Shown here in pieces: positions 42,328 to 53,925 of a stretch of 64,000 nucleotides of DNA. Location: assembly GCF_032854445.1 (NCBI RefSeq), contig NC_088299.1:11341608-11405607 (forward strand), read 5' to 3'. The notes beneath the pieces were generated by a model that was not told the origin of the DNA, made no database searches, and saw only the letters and a program-made list of their open reading frames with translations. How positions within the stretch are numbered: position 1 is the first letter of the stretch; the number at the start of each line of letters is the position of its first letter. The DNA is from Liolophura sinensis (taxonomy: Eukaryota > Mollusca > Polyplacophora > Chitonida > Chitonidae). The translations under genes and the position numbers were made by a program.

Positions 42328-42523
42328 ACTGGCTCAGTCGGCCCTCGCTCGCTCAGGAGGCTCTCGCAGGCTCAGTCAACCCTCGTTCGCTCAGTCTGGC
42401 TCAGTCGACCCTCGCTGGCTCAGTCGACCCTCGCTAGCTCAGTCAGCCCTCACTGGCTCAGGAGGCTCTCGCTGGCTCAGGAGGCCCCCCGTTGACTCAG
42501 TCAGCGGCTCTCGCTGTCCTAAT
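42328..42523 (+). repeat. Minisatellite, 19-bp unit
   Basis: Units of the form CTGGCTCAGTCGACCCTCG and CTGGCTCAGGAGGCTCTCG, about nine to ten, irregular at the left end. Begins about 130 bp beyond the LTR element. Confidence 0.85.
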
Positions 42524-42751
42524 CTTCCTTTACTGACTCAGATTCCGCGTTCAACACCATTTTATTTTCAATGTGGTTTTCCGTGCGAGCTCTCCCCTAT
42601 CCATCTAACCCAGAAAATTGAACCTCTTCGTTTCGCACACTTGACTGTAAAATTTAATACGAATTATCAGAGGTACGTATTATATAGGTGTGCTCCGACA
42701 CTACATAGAACCTGAGCATGTTCTTTATCTCTGCTCTAAACCTTTCACCGT

Positions 42752-42903
42752 GCGTGGGAAGGTCTTTCAACAATATGCGGATGGTTGTGGGTTTTTCCCG
42801 GGTTCTGCCCTTTTTCCTCCCACCATAATGCTGGCTGTCGTCGTATAAATAACGTGTTCTTTAGTGCGGTGTAAAACACCAATCAAATACATAAATAGAT
42901 AAA
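42752..42903 (+). mobile_element. SINE-1, 5'-truncated
   Basis: CGTGCGTGGGAAGGTC, GCGGATGGTTGTGGGTTTTTCCCGGGTTCTGCCC, CCCACCATAATGCTGGCTGTCGTCGTATAAATAACG, GTAAAACACCAATCAAATACATAAATAG. Confidence 0.9.
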
Positions 42904-43130
42904 CCTTTCTAGCCTCTGGATAAACTAGCATATGTTAACAGTTATTTCCTTTAGCATTCAGTTGCCTTTTGAAAGACATATAGGTTAGATGTGAATCTTG
43001 AGGACAAAGAAAAATACATCTTGGTAAACCTTGATCAGAACTAAAGGTACATGTATAATGTGTCATATTTTGGAACCATACAAATAGATAAGAGTATTTT
43101 CGTCGTTGTCTCGGCTGGGAATTAAGGTAG

Positions 43131-44610
43131 TTCCAAATAAAATGATGACCAAAAAAAACTTTTGTTTAACCAGCCTTTTCAGCAAATTAATGCCAAATTA
43201 TTGTAGGAAAACATTGTATGAAGCATATTCCCATGTGCGGCAAGCGTCATATACGCCCGCATGAATTTGTTTTGAGACAACGAAGAAAGTTTAAAAAATC
43301 ACGTGACCCATGGATGGCCGCAACTGCACATGTAATAAGTGTATAAAAACGTTTCAGACGGTATGTTGGACATGCACACTGACTAAAAACCACCATAGTA
43401 ATGCCTCGGTTGACTCCAGAACAACGCGAGAAGGCCCTGGGTATGGTATCCATGGGAGCCACCCATGCCCACATTGCATGGACCTACGGCAGCTCTCGTG
43501 TAACTGTGTCAAACTTGATGCAACGTTATAGACAGACAGGGCAGATATTGGACAGGCCAAGAACAGGCAGGCCTAGGGTAACTATGCCCAGAGAAGACGG
43601 GTACCCGCGCACCTTACACCTGAAGAACCGCTTCCTGAGAGTGACGTCATCGTCAATGCTTAAGGTCACCGGGTCAGTCGGCAGACCGTGTCCAGAAGAC
43701 TCATGGCTCACGGAAATAGGGCCTATCGACCATTCAGAGTGCAGTTATTGACATCCGAACATCGTTGTCAGAGGTTGCAATGGGCTCGAATATTACGCCG
43801 TTGGAAGCGACGTGATTGGTCACGTATTGTTTTCACGGATGAAAGCCGCTTCTGCCTGCTCCGAGCCGATGGCAGACAGCGAGTTTGGTACCAGGTGGTG
43901 GTACCGTTTGGTGGCGACAGAGGGATGGTGTAGGGTGGGATTTGTGGAGAGGAACCGACACCAATGGTCATCATCTACTGGAACCTAATAGCTCAACGTT
44001 ACATAGATGAAATTCTACGTCCTGTTGTCTTGCCATTCCTTCAGCAGTAGCCACGTGGTGTCCTGTACCAGCATGACAACGCCAGCCCCCATACAGCTCG
44101 AGTTGTGCAGAACTTCCTGCACGACAACGACGTCAACGTCTTGCCGTGGCCTGCGCGTTCCTTAGATTTGTCCCCCATAGAACACCTTTGGGATATCGTG
44201 GGTCGTCGAGTAAGACAACGGCCACACCTTGTAGCAAACCGACAAGAACTGGCGTTCGCTCTCCAAGTTGAATGGCAACAAATCCCACGTCATCTCATCA
44301 GACGACTGCCTTTTTCTATGCGTCGGAGAGTTCTTGCATGCATTGAAGCAAAGGGTGGTCACACGCGATATTGATAGGTTTTGATATTGACTGATTTTAA
44401 AAATAATCAACGTTTTGTATAATCTACCCATTGTTAACCAAGATGGAATGGCTATTTTTCTACCCCTGCTCTGTATGTTCACTTGTAAAATGATTTGAGT
44501 GCTGCTTTGTCCGTTCTTACTCAAGATTTTAGTGTCTCAAGTCATTGGTCTTTTCAATATATTAAACTTCGGTCATCCTGTTTTTGCTTTGGTAAAATAA
44601 ATTAATTTGA
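43131..44610 (+). mobile_element. Tc1-like DNA transposon, decayed
   Basis: Holds a broken Tc1-type transposase. Putative imperfect terminal inverted repeats: AGTTCCAAATAAAATGATGACCAAAAAA near 43131 and, inverted, AGTTCAAATTAATTTATTTTACCAAA near 44565-44605. The exact ends and the TA duplication are not certain. Confidence 0.6.
43401..44374 (+). pseudogene. Tc1-like transposase (DD34E), frameshifted
   Basis: N-terminus from ATG at 43401: two helix-turn-helix regions (PEQREKALGMVSMGATHAHIA, then SRVTVSNLMQRYRQTG) joined by GRPR. Frame 1 is lost near 43680 and the protein continues from SRRLMAHGNRAYRPFR (43688). Catalytic core: first Asp in VFTDESRF, second in YQHDNASPHTARV, Glu in LSPIEHLWD, with 34 residues between the last two, so DD34E as in Tc1. 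Further breaks: a TAG where a Trp is expected after GDRGMV (43931) and a TAG after FLQQ (about 44047). The C-terminus reaches GGHTRY at 44374. About 320 codons in all, the usual length. Confidence 0.93.
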
Positions 44611-45414
44611 ACTCTTTGTAAAGTGTCTGTTGGCCGTCAGTTTACTATGGTTGTTTCCAGTGCAACTCAAGAACAACTGAAGATGTCAAGAAGAAACTTG
44701 GATATTTACAACTAATACTTCAGATATTCACGCTAAAATTTGACCTTGTGGAGGTTTCTTAACAAAAAAGAACTGATTACCTAAACCACATGGCTCAAAC
44801 AAGTTACTCTTTTTCTACCCCACGTTTTTCCGTGATGGCGAGAAGTAAGGAATTTCTACGCGAGAGAGAGAGAGAGAGAAGGTGGTGGGAGTTCTCGTTC
44901 TACACACAACGGAAACAACAACAAACCACAAAAAGGCACGACACATGTCGAAAAATGTACATATTATCCTCTAAAAAAGCGCGTTATACCGCGCGCTTTG
45001 ATCCACTTTTCTGAATGATGAGTATCTCGGATTATCAGTTATATGTTACAGACGTGTGTTGGTTCGGGTAATAAATCTGCTATATATTACCATTTATCGC
45101 CACATTAACCCCAGCAAGTCCATGGCGAGTCCACCATGTGATTCCTGTTATTATTGAGCAATAAATCCAAACTTGTTCTACTAATACTCTACTAATACGA
45201 GTTATTTTACGAGGATTGTTTCGCGATTTCACTGTCTTATGGATACTAATCGTGTACCATCGGTAAGAGTTTCCTGAAATGTGACCTATAAAATTGGCGC
45301 CAAGTCTCTGTACGATGACCATATTCTGCTCAGCATCACGGAGACGCTCTGTCCAGGGCAGCTGTCCTAACTGGTTCCTACCAAGCCTTTGAAAGCCTAT
45401 AACACTTTGACTTC
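44611..45414. other. No recognised gene
   Basis: A (GA)9-like tract at about 44861-44880 and a GC palindrome near 44970-44995 (AAAGCGCG...CGCGCTTT). Nothing else recognised. Confidence 0.5.
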
Positions 45415-45515
45415 ATAATATACGACGGCGATCAAGTTTATTGGTGAGAAGAACGAGAACCTTCCTCTGCTCTTCGCTAGCCAGAGCTGGATTCGACTCT
45501 GCAAGGTGCTATCAT
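45415..45515 (-). mobile_element. SINE-1-like, strongly diverged
   Basis: TATACGACGGCGATCAAGTTTATTGGTGAGAAG, then AGCCAGAGCTGGATTCGACTCTGCAA. Same order as other copies, low identity. Confidence 0.5.
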
Positions 45516-45897
45516 TTATTAGTATTGTTGTCGCCATCCTTTATGGTTTTACTATCTTTTCTCTAGTCTTGCATGTCGAATGAATATACAGCGTGTTCTT
45601 AAATTAATATATTTTATATATAAATATATAAATGTTCACAGCGTTAAATGATTATTTACTGAACATCAGTTATGTAACTGTGGTATCCAAATGCACTGTT
45701 ACCTAACAAGCTGACATTGTCACAATATTATTAACACTGCATGTATTGAAAGCTCTGATCACAATATCAACCACCCAAAAACCCAACTAAAAATGAGCCA
45801 TTGATATAATGAGGCTCATTTATGCACTCATATATTCAATGGCAGCATCATCGGTATACATAAACTATTGAGTTTAATTGTATAATTACTTATTTAA

Positions 45898-46000
45898 CAG
45901 ATTATACGACGCTGACCAAGTTAATAGGTGGGGGAAACCACAGCTACAGGCTAAGACACGCTTTTCTATGCTGTAAGCGGAACTGATGCGTCTGTGGGTC
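45898..46000 (-). mobile_element. SINE-1-like, strongly diverged
   Basis: GATTATACGACGCTGACCAAGTTAATAGGTGGGGGAAACC resembles the conserved 3' domain; the rest is unclear. Confidence 0.4.
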
Positions 46001-46095
46001 CGTTATTTTGTGCACTATTAATTAAAAAAAAACAAAGTGTGCTGAGAGCGACTTAGGCTCGTCACTATGGTAAATATTCTTACTTAATGAAGCTA

Positions 46096-46304
46096 TAGAA
46101 TAAGGCGGTCGCTGTAAGTTCAAGCCTGGTTCACAATGACTTCCTTTCCGCTCGTAATTGGAAAGGTGTGGCGGTAACCTGCGGATGGTCCTGGGTTTCC
46201 CCGGGTCTCTGCCCGCTTTCCTCTCACCATAATGCTGGTCGGCATCATATAAATGAAATATTCTTGCGTACGGCGTAAAACAACAATCAAATAGATAAAT
46301 AAAA
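46096..46304 (+). mobile_element. SINE-1, lacking box A
   Basis: GCGGTCGCTGTAAGTTCAAGCC (box B), ACCTGCGGATGGTCCTGGGTTTCCCCGGG, CTCACCATAATGCTGGTCGGCATCATATAAATG, GTACGGCGTAAAACAACAATCAAATAGATAAATAAA. Confidence 0.9.
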
Positions 46305-47369
46305 GTACATAATAAGGATTCTTCTTGATTAAAGAAGAAACATATTTAAATAATCCAAGGCATGTCAAACAATTAAATAGGAAAGAGAAAGAAGCGAACA
46401 AAACATGACTGTGTAATGAAGGCGTTCCTCTCAAATATAATCAGCAATAGATTTTAAATAATAGGAATTATGAAAAATTGCTGACCTTTTGGTCGGTATA
46501 TTTGCTGGGTCCTGGTTTTTGTTTTTTATTAGAATGATTTTAGCTATATTAATCTCTTTACCAAACTGTTTCAGTAGTGTTTAAACGCCGGACTATAAAA
46601 TGCAGCCAATACAAACTGGGGTTGATCAGATACGTATTCAAAATGTGACAATGGCTTGAACACAGCATGTGCACTATACTTTCAAATAAATAAGTTAATT
46701 TACATGTATACCGAATAATATCAAAGGAATATGAATGAATAAAATTTTTGAAATAGATCTCAATATGTATTTTAGATAAGGCCTGTCTGGACATTGTAAA
46801 CATTGAGAAGATCAAGTTTAAGTTTGTTAGTTGTTGCAAGTTGGACAGTTACATTTCTCTCTGCTCGACCAGGCTTCAAGGCTCATAGCTGAGCGCAAGT
46901 TCACGAGGTAATTAGCCATCCCGATATAGCAGGCACCAACTCTTTAAACTTTCCCCATGCCATAATTCCCTGTCCACAGGGATTCATTATGGCCAATTAA
47001 CCCCATATTCGTGATACCAAAATAGTGCCATCCTTTGGCGTAAGGTTTCACTGCCGCAGTGAAATAAAGCCGAATGGACTTCCGGCTCTGACATGCTTAG
47101 CTGGAGAAATCTCATCACATGTCGGCCTGGATGCCGTCATTGATAGCTGACAACTACTTCCTCTTCTGGAGAATAACGGGTTTAATTTTGAGAGCGGAAC
47201 ACGACTGTGTTAATTGTCATTGGAATTATGATTTGGGTCATTGTATGGACGTTATTGAATCATAAAATCACAGACCCATTGATTGATTGATTGACTAATT
47301 CATTCTTTATTAATGCATTCATTCATTTATTTATTTATTGTTTAAGACGGCAGTCAGAAATTTTACTTA
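46305..47369. other. No recognised gene
   Basis: A less AT-rich island at 46860-47160 has no recognised coding frame; it could be regulatory. A weak SINE-1 tail remnant, TTTATTTATTTATTG, lies at 47327-47341. Confidence 0.35.
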
Positions 47370-47633
47370 GAAGAGTGAGTGAGTGAGTGCTTGGGGTTTA
47401 ACGTCGCACTTAACAATTTTTCAGTGATATGACGACAAAGGACGTAAGCCGCCCCATCCATGCCATTATAATGATATGGGTCAAAAAAATCGTTGCACTA
47501 TCCCCTTCATGCTGAACGTCAAGCGAGAAAGTTACAACGTCCATTAAGGTCTTAGGTGTAACTCGACCCAGGATTGACCCTGAATATACCGCCCCGGAAG
47601 CGGGCGCTCTACCAACTGTGCTATCGGGGTCTG
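47370..47633 (-). mobile_element. SINE-2, internally deleted
   Basis: GAGTGAGTGAGTGCTTGGGGTTTAACGTCGCAC, TTCAGTGATATGACGACAAAGGA, then a jump to GTAAGCCGCCCC, CCCTTCATGCTGAACGTCAAGCG, and the head GAAGCGGGCGCTCTACCAACTGTGCTATCGGGG. Flanked by TTTTACTTA at 47361-47369 and 47634-47642. Confidence 0.92.
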
Positions 47634-47642
47634 TTTTACTTA

Positions 47643-48266
47643 TAGGAAGTTGGAATGCATTTTACCAAACATAATTATAGCTAATCAGTAAGCGTCACAC
47701 AACCTATACATATCATTACCAACACTTGAGCGGCAGTAAAATGATGATAATCTGGAAAATCAATCTGGGACACTTGTTTAGGGAGGATGGTCTTTATTGG
47801 CGAACTTCATGATTCAGGCAACCAAATCCCTTTATAGAATTACAGACTATGCCTTCAGGTGATTTGTGGACTGTGACACGAGGCAGTTACAAAGAACTAA
47901 CTTTACCCTTTTGTCTAGATAGTTCCAGCCACGGTACACACACTAAAGAAATTTCTAAGCTCATAGGAAATTTGTAGTTAAGTATCGCACTAAATTTAAC
48001 AGCATTTTCTTCATTAGTTGTTTTCATCTTTGCTTAAGGTATAGTGCTAGGAATGATGGTTCATACTGGTTCATGTACCTAGTAAACCTTTGAATATGAA
48101 ACATCCCCAAAGAGGAATATCCTCTAAATATGATCTACTTAATTCCATAAATTAAGCAATCCACTGATTTAACTACCGTCAAAGTCAAGACATTAACGAT
48201 AAGTTTAACTTTAATTTTATGAGGCGAAAACACCGCTTTCTAGGGTTTTTTTTTTGGTAATTACAC
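47643..48266. other. Faint repeat R remnant, otherwise nothing
   Basis: CATCTTTGCTTAAGGTATAGTGCTAGGAATG near 48028 resembles the GCTTAAGCCATGGTGCTAGGGGG block of repeat R. No gene seen. Confidence 0.35.
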
Positions 48267-48510
48267 CACTCAAAAAATTAGTGTGTTAATTATAATAGAA
48301 ATTCTGTTGTCTGAGTGATGTTATGATGTATTCTGTTCTTTTAATATAATAATCTGCCATATTCATCATAATATTCTGTTAGTCTATAATAGAATCTTTA
48401 TGTTAAATTAATGGAATATGTGCGTTATATTAACAGAATAATCTGCTGCAATAACCGAAGACATTCTAGCATCACTTTTACAACAGACTTTCCGTTGAAC
48501 TTTATTTGTG
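48267..48510. mobile_element. MITE-like family M, copy M2
   Basis: Starts CACTCAAAAAATTAGTGTGTTAAT, then TTCTGTTGTCTGAGTGATGTTATG, internal AT-rich part, then ACATTCTAGCATCACTTTTACAACAGACTTTCCGTTGAAC and TTTGTG. Same order and length as M1 at 60201-60443. Confidence 0.75.
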
Positions 48511-48981
48511 TGAATGTTTTTTCAATGTTTTAAATGATTACAAGCGGTATGTTTTTAAATCGTTTGTGGTTTTTAGCTACGACAATAACCTCTGCAAAGA
48601 CATCTTCACACCTACGTAAGACTAGTTAAGGCAACCTAGCTGCGTCCAAAATATTACAGGTACTCTTCTTAAATCGTGGAGGATTTTGACAAATCTTGAT
48701 AAAAATATAGCTAGCAATCACGAGGGGATTGAAGTAGTCGCAGGTGTTTCATCTGCACTCACGAATGCCAACTGTGATCAAAAGTTATCTTAGGTTATCT
48801 ACGTTCAGATTAATCTGGATTGGTCGAGCTTTGTAGCACGAACTCCATACGAGCACCGCAAATGATCGTCATGCATCGTATGCATATCTTTGTCAGAGAG
48901 TGACTCTGATTCCATGTATTCGCGTGACTTCCGCCGATAAAAAGTAGTCCAGTCGAAGGATTACTTTTCTATCTGACCTTT
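48511..48981. other. No recognised gene or repeat
   Basis: Nothing identifiable. Confidence 0.5.
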
Positions 48982-49102
48982 ACACGTACGTCCTGACCGG
49001 AAGCCAACATGCGCTGGACTTAAACTCACATCGACATTAACGAGACGTACCTGAGTTATTGTGCTGCGCTGACAAGCTTACTACTCTGCCACGGAGGAAC
49101 CT
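48982..49102 (-). mobile_element. SINE-1, 5' half
   Basis: ACACGTACGTCCTGACCGGAAGCCAACATGCGCTGGACTTAAACTCACATCGAC, TGTGCTGCGCTGACAAGCTTACTACTCTGCCACGGAGG: box-B region through the start of the head. The 3' half is missing. Confidence 0.82.
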
Positions 49103-50329
49103 GGTTGGTCAGTGGCTTAAATTTTGGACATCCTGTCTTTTAAGATAGTGCGTTCATTTAATCTGATCGCAACACGACACTGACTATTCTCCAGATGACG
49201 CTGTTACCCCAAATTATGTGTTTGTTATTTTGACAATTGTGGCAGTGTAAAATTTCCTCTGATCTCAACGTTATGTTGTATCGCTTATGATAAATGTAGA
49301 TGGCATGTTTATAGGCGACAATAAAATGCTTTAAGCAGATTAAGTCCGACTATCAAATGCTACTTGATACTGACTACCACCATTATCAGCTCAGGGCATG
49401 ACATTTTTGTAATAAACAGTTGCTGCTGTTTGAGCTGTGTTAATGGGGACCATTCTGGTTTTATTCTTCGGAGACAATGATGAATGAAGTAACTTTCCTT
49501 CATCCTAACACAGGCCTTGAGCTACCGGTGTGTTATGGTTTTATGTGTTCTCATAAAGTTCTCATAGCACAACGTTTACGTCAATGTGACTTAAAGGCGA
49601 AAAAAACACTAACGTGTAGTATAGGTCAAATGAGAGACCATTAAACACTGCTGATAAAAATAGTTTAATTCTTTTTTTTATAATTTTTAACCTAATAAAA
49701 TGCATTTGAAAGCTTGAATTCTGCGGTGGGCTTTTCTGACAATACTGGGATCAATGACTTTACATCAGGTTTTTTGCCACTTAACGCTCAAAGTCTGCTA
49801 CATTTCATCAATAAAAATGCACATCCAGATAGATTTATGAATACAGTCACCACATGGACCATGAAAGGAGCTATTACAAGCAAAAATACGGATGTGACGT
49901 CACTGATACCCTCCGGTTCACTACAGACCACCGTTGAATCTCATATTTTAAACCCATTTTACTCGGTTGGAAAAATATTTTAAGAAAATAAATCCCACTA
50001 TTTTCTAGGAGAGTCTTAAGACTCATTACCGGATTTAACTTTCATCAAATTCTTTAGGTTCGCATTTGGCCCAAACAGGATTGTGATAGTATATTAAATA
50101 TGAACTAAATCTCCTGTTTTGCCATTTGGTCTCTGTACAACTGTATTGTTTGCTGGGTTTGTTAAAATCGCAAATATGTAATATGATTTAATACCGATAG
50201 TAGCTAATACACTTTTTTTAACAACCGGGCCCCTGTTCGTCACAAACTCTTAAACCAATGCCCTAAAGTCCAAGGCTTCCATTTCATTACATCCCTTGAC
50301 TGACCAAAATTCTGCTGGTGGACCAAGCA
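49103..50329. other. No recognised gene
   Basis: AT-rich; part of 49570-50000 resembles 34040-34170 weakly. ORF 49714-49983 (89 codons) lies in this decayed repeat and is not convincing. Confidence 0.35.
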
Positions 50330-50585
50330 TCCCTGATTTCTTTGCATTTTTTTGATGTTATTGTATGTTAAAATATGAGGACAGCACAGCATTTCAGTAC
50401 TTCTAGACCAGTGACGTCTAATAAATGGCAATTAACATTTTTTGTCTAATTCTGCTTACGCCATAGTACTTGGAGGCGTGTAACTTGCTACTGTTTGCTA
50501 TCGTTTACATGAACATTTAGAATAAAACGCTCACTGAGGTGTATTGACAAGAGGTCGTATTTCACGGTTTGGCCTCCTTTAAAAA
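50330..50585 (+). repeat. Dispersed repeat R, longest copy
   Basis: TTGATGTTATTGTATGTTAAAATATG, ACTTCTAGACCAGTGACGTCTAATAAATGGCAATTAACA, TAATTCTGCTTACGCCATAGTACTTGGAGGCGTGTAACTT, AAACGCTCACTGAGGTGTATTGACAAGAGG, ATTTCACGGTTTGGCC. All other R copies are subsets of this order. No terminal repeats or coding sequence; class unknown. Confidence 0.65.
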
Positions 50586-52119
50586 AATGTTAAACTGCGA
50601 CCAATATCCAGCATGCCGCTGTTTTGGGTTGTTGTTTTTTTTAATAATTATGACGTCACCCTAGGCAATGGGTTCTTGCCGACTAAACCGACCTTATGAA
50701 CATTATGAATTAGAAAAGGTGTTTTCCTTGCAATGTGAATATGAACTTCCGACACATCCACGTGTAGAGCTTGTATTGTTACGTGTCACTAACAAAATGC
50801 TAGTTTGGTAGCCAGTATGACTGATTTTACAGAGAGCTGATTATAGGCGACCAACTGAAAAAAGGTACTTGATTTTCAGCGTTGGATATTTCTACTAGCA
50901 CAACGGTATCATTTCGATGACACAGGCATTTTAACCCTTACCCTCTAAAATAACGTCACCGTAAATAAAGCTAGGACACTGGCATCACCACAAAAATCAT
51001 ATGACCGATCCGCTCATCAAAACAGCGGTAGAGCTCAACCAATCGCCTGGCTCAGCAATGGTTTCTTGCTTCTCCGCGGTTGAGCACTTGAATCTGGATT
51101 TGTTTACCTTCAGCTAGGCACTGTGCCAGCACGCCCACATACATTTGTAGGGCCTTGCTTTTTCCTAGATATGTAATCTACGCTTATCCTATGAGAATTT
51201 ACTGCCCATGGCGACTTCTCTACATGAAGTTATGTTTAAAAACAAACCATTATCAGAGGTAAGAAACTAGCATAAAAACACTGTACAACCAGTGACAAGG
51301 AAGTGTTCTGGAATCCAGTCCGGTATATTGAAAAGATGTGTACGATGAGAAAAAAATAAAACAAATATTTAACATTCTTTTGATAAAATGAGCCATTTGT
51401 CATGTAGACGTTCATCAGACACGCCATGCAATGCACTGGCAGTCTACTGAACTTTAAACCACGTTCCTTTGAAACTTGAGTCGCACGGAGGGGGTCAGTG
51501 ACCCCTAAATTTTCGACAGTAATGAGCGGGTTCTTTAACCCTCTGATTGGCCACGTGTTGAGCAGAGTTGTTGGTAAGTATCCTGTGTTTAGACTGACTA
51601 GTGTATAGACGGACATCTGAATCTAATCAGAGAATGTAAGAAAATAACGCCTTGTTTGAATTGCCTTTCGTTGCGAGCGTTAGGGGCGTTCACTGTGTTT
51701 CTCATTCCGAACGTGACTCTACGTTTAGTGTACATTGCATCTTAAGTCCGAATAATAAAGGAGAATCATCACAAAAATTATGCCAAAATCAGATGAAAGT
51801 GCGTCAAACCTTAGTCGCAAATATGATCAGAAGAAAAGGGTATTTGAAAATATTTTTGTAAGGAGGGTATTTGGGACCGCCTTTTGGTATTTATAGTCGC
51901 TGTATAATAATGTTCCAAATCAGGATGCATGTCAAATTTACTTGAATGTCAATTTTTTGGTTTACTAGTATATCCAACCATATGCATTTAATATGAATTA
52001 TGATATTGTTTATGAAAATATTAAAAACAAATAAATATGATTAAAATCCAGATTGAACACATTTGTTACCTAAAAAGACCAAATTCTAGTGAAAATATAT
52101 GTATTGTGTAACGTGTGTT
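50586..52119. other. No recognised gene
   Basis: A minus ORF at 51236-51616 (126 codons) has no recognisable domain. At 51491-51505 GGGGTCAGTGACCCC is an inverted repeat with a 1-base spacer. Confidence 0.4.
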
Positions 52120-52250
52120 ACATCCTCATTTATAACATTATTACACAAAGACTATGTATACCAAAAGGTGGTCCCAAATACCCACCATACAAAAATTATT
52201 TTCAAATGTCTTTTTTTCTTAAAAAATCGAAAAAATGTGAGGAAAATCAC
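52120..52250 (+). repeat. Dispersed repeat S, copy 2
   Basis: Matches 24430-24575 on the opposite strand (ATTATTACACAAAGACTATG, GTGGTCCCAAATACCCACCATACAAAA). Confidence 0.55.
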
Positions 52251-53754
52251 AAAGATGCATTCAGCTGGCGTTATTCTGCAGAAACACTCAACACACAAGT
52301 GTTTATCTTGCTATGATTAATCGTACTAAACAGATATACATACAGCAATCTATATGTCGATGCTATTCCCATAGATACTATGGATATGAAGGTCAAACAT
52401 TTAACCCAAAGCCACTGAAGGACCCAGGATCAAACTTCAAATCTACGTTGTGCATTTTCGACGAAATTGCGACACCCGGGGATTCGTATTCTTTGTGTAG
52501 ACGCTTAGTACACAATTACGTGCTTACAAAAAAAACGTTGAAAACAACACAAACACCACCAACATGCACGAACCTCATAAATTCTTTTTTTTTTTAGGAT
52601 CAACATCATTTTAACGAGCATCGTAAGAAATGATCCAAAACTGTCCAAATAAAAGCTGTCTTACCCTATTTCTTCAAATTTTTGAGACACCTAGTCTGCT
52701 CTTTTTAGCCAATATACATGTAACTAGCAGGAATGTTTCGGTTCTTTTTTTCTCACATGACTAGACAATCTAATGAACAACATATTCATATCTTGGCTTT
52801 TCAAAAAAAAAAACTGGGAAAGAAATGTGATGTTTTGCTTTCAACACTACAAATGTCTGTCCCAAACATTAGAAGAATTAGGGTCTATAACGATATATCT
52901 TAGTCCCAACATGACAACGTATTAACATATGCCCCTTGTTGGAAAGACGCCGAGCACTCTGTCAGACAACGTGTAACACTGCATTTGTATTTAAGATAAG
53001 ATCTACAGGAATCCCAAACTTCCCCGTACATCTAATGATATCTGCTAGACACTTTTCTGTTTTTACTATAACAAACTATACAGATTGGTTGATGAGATAG
53101 CACATCTTTCTTTAAAAAATGTGTTTTTTTTATAACATGATTTCAACTAATTATGGCCCAAACAGTTTTATTTTTACACTATTTCAAGAAGTGTTTCGTT
53201 GTCAGGTTAAGACATGTACACGTAACATTTTCCATATTAACTTCAAGCATATGAATGCGCTATCGTTGGATAATTATTGTTTCTCAGTATATGTCATATT
53301 TATTTATTTATTTATTTATTTATTTTGGACTGTGGACGAACGTGACTCACAACTTTTCGGCAAAGGTATTTCATGTACGGTCACTTACCCAGCCTTAAGA
53401 GCTGTAGCAGATGAGTTTCATTATCCCCTGCAAACAATCGATGCAGATGTGTCGGTAAAATTTCGTGCATAAGGCTGGAGTTAAACCGTTAGGGCTAGAG
53501 ATCCTTTGATAAAAGAGGCTTTCGACCTTGAACTTTCTTGGCTATTTACCGAGTGTTTTAGGAATGTTACAAATAACCTAAACATTTGTTACCCATCTAT
53601 CTTGTCAACACTGGTAATGTTCCTTTGCAGTTTTATTTATTTATTTCTAAGATTTTGTGTTCTATCCCGTTGCAACGAGAATGTTTGGCTTCTTTAACTG
53701 TGGCCAAGTTTTCTGGAAGAAAACAGAAGAGAGTCCGTAAAAGCACCTCAACTG
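52251..53754. other. No recognised gene
   Basis: AT-rich with short ORFs. A (TTTA)7-like run at 53297-53326 may be a stranded SINE tail, but the adjoining SINE-1 block is absent. Confidence 0.4.
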
Positions 53755-53925
53755 GTACACATCAGGTAACTCAACAGGTACACATCAGGTACCTCAATCA
53801 GGTACCTCAACAGGTACACATCAGGTACATCAACAGGTACACATCAACAGGTACACATCAGGTACCTCAACAGGTACACATCAGGTACCTCAACAGGTAC
53901 ACATCAGGTAACTCAGCAGGTACCG
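53755..53925 (+). repeat. Minisatellite, 23-bp unit
   Basis: Unit CAGGTACACATCAGGTACCTCAA, itself two half-units beginning CAGGTAC. About seven copies with half-unit slips. Confidence 0.92.

Noticed and set aside
44970-44995. Histone-type 3' stem-loop
   Set aside because: AAAGCGCG pairs with CGCGCTTT, but stem and loop do not match the histone mRNA consensus and no histone gene is nearby.
51236-51616. 126-codon minus ORF
   Set aside because: Composition changes along its length and nothing is recognised; the hydrophobic end comes from an AT-rich stretch.
53755-53925. CRISPR-like array
   Set aside because: Units are contiguous without unique spacers, and the DNA is eukaryotic; it is a minisatellite.
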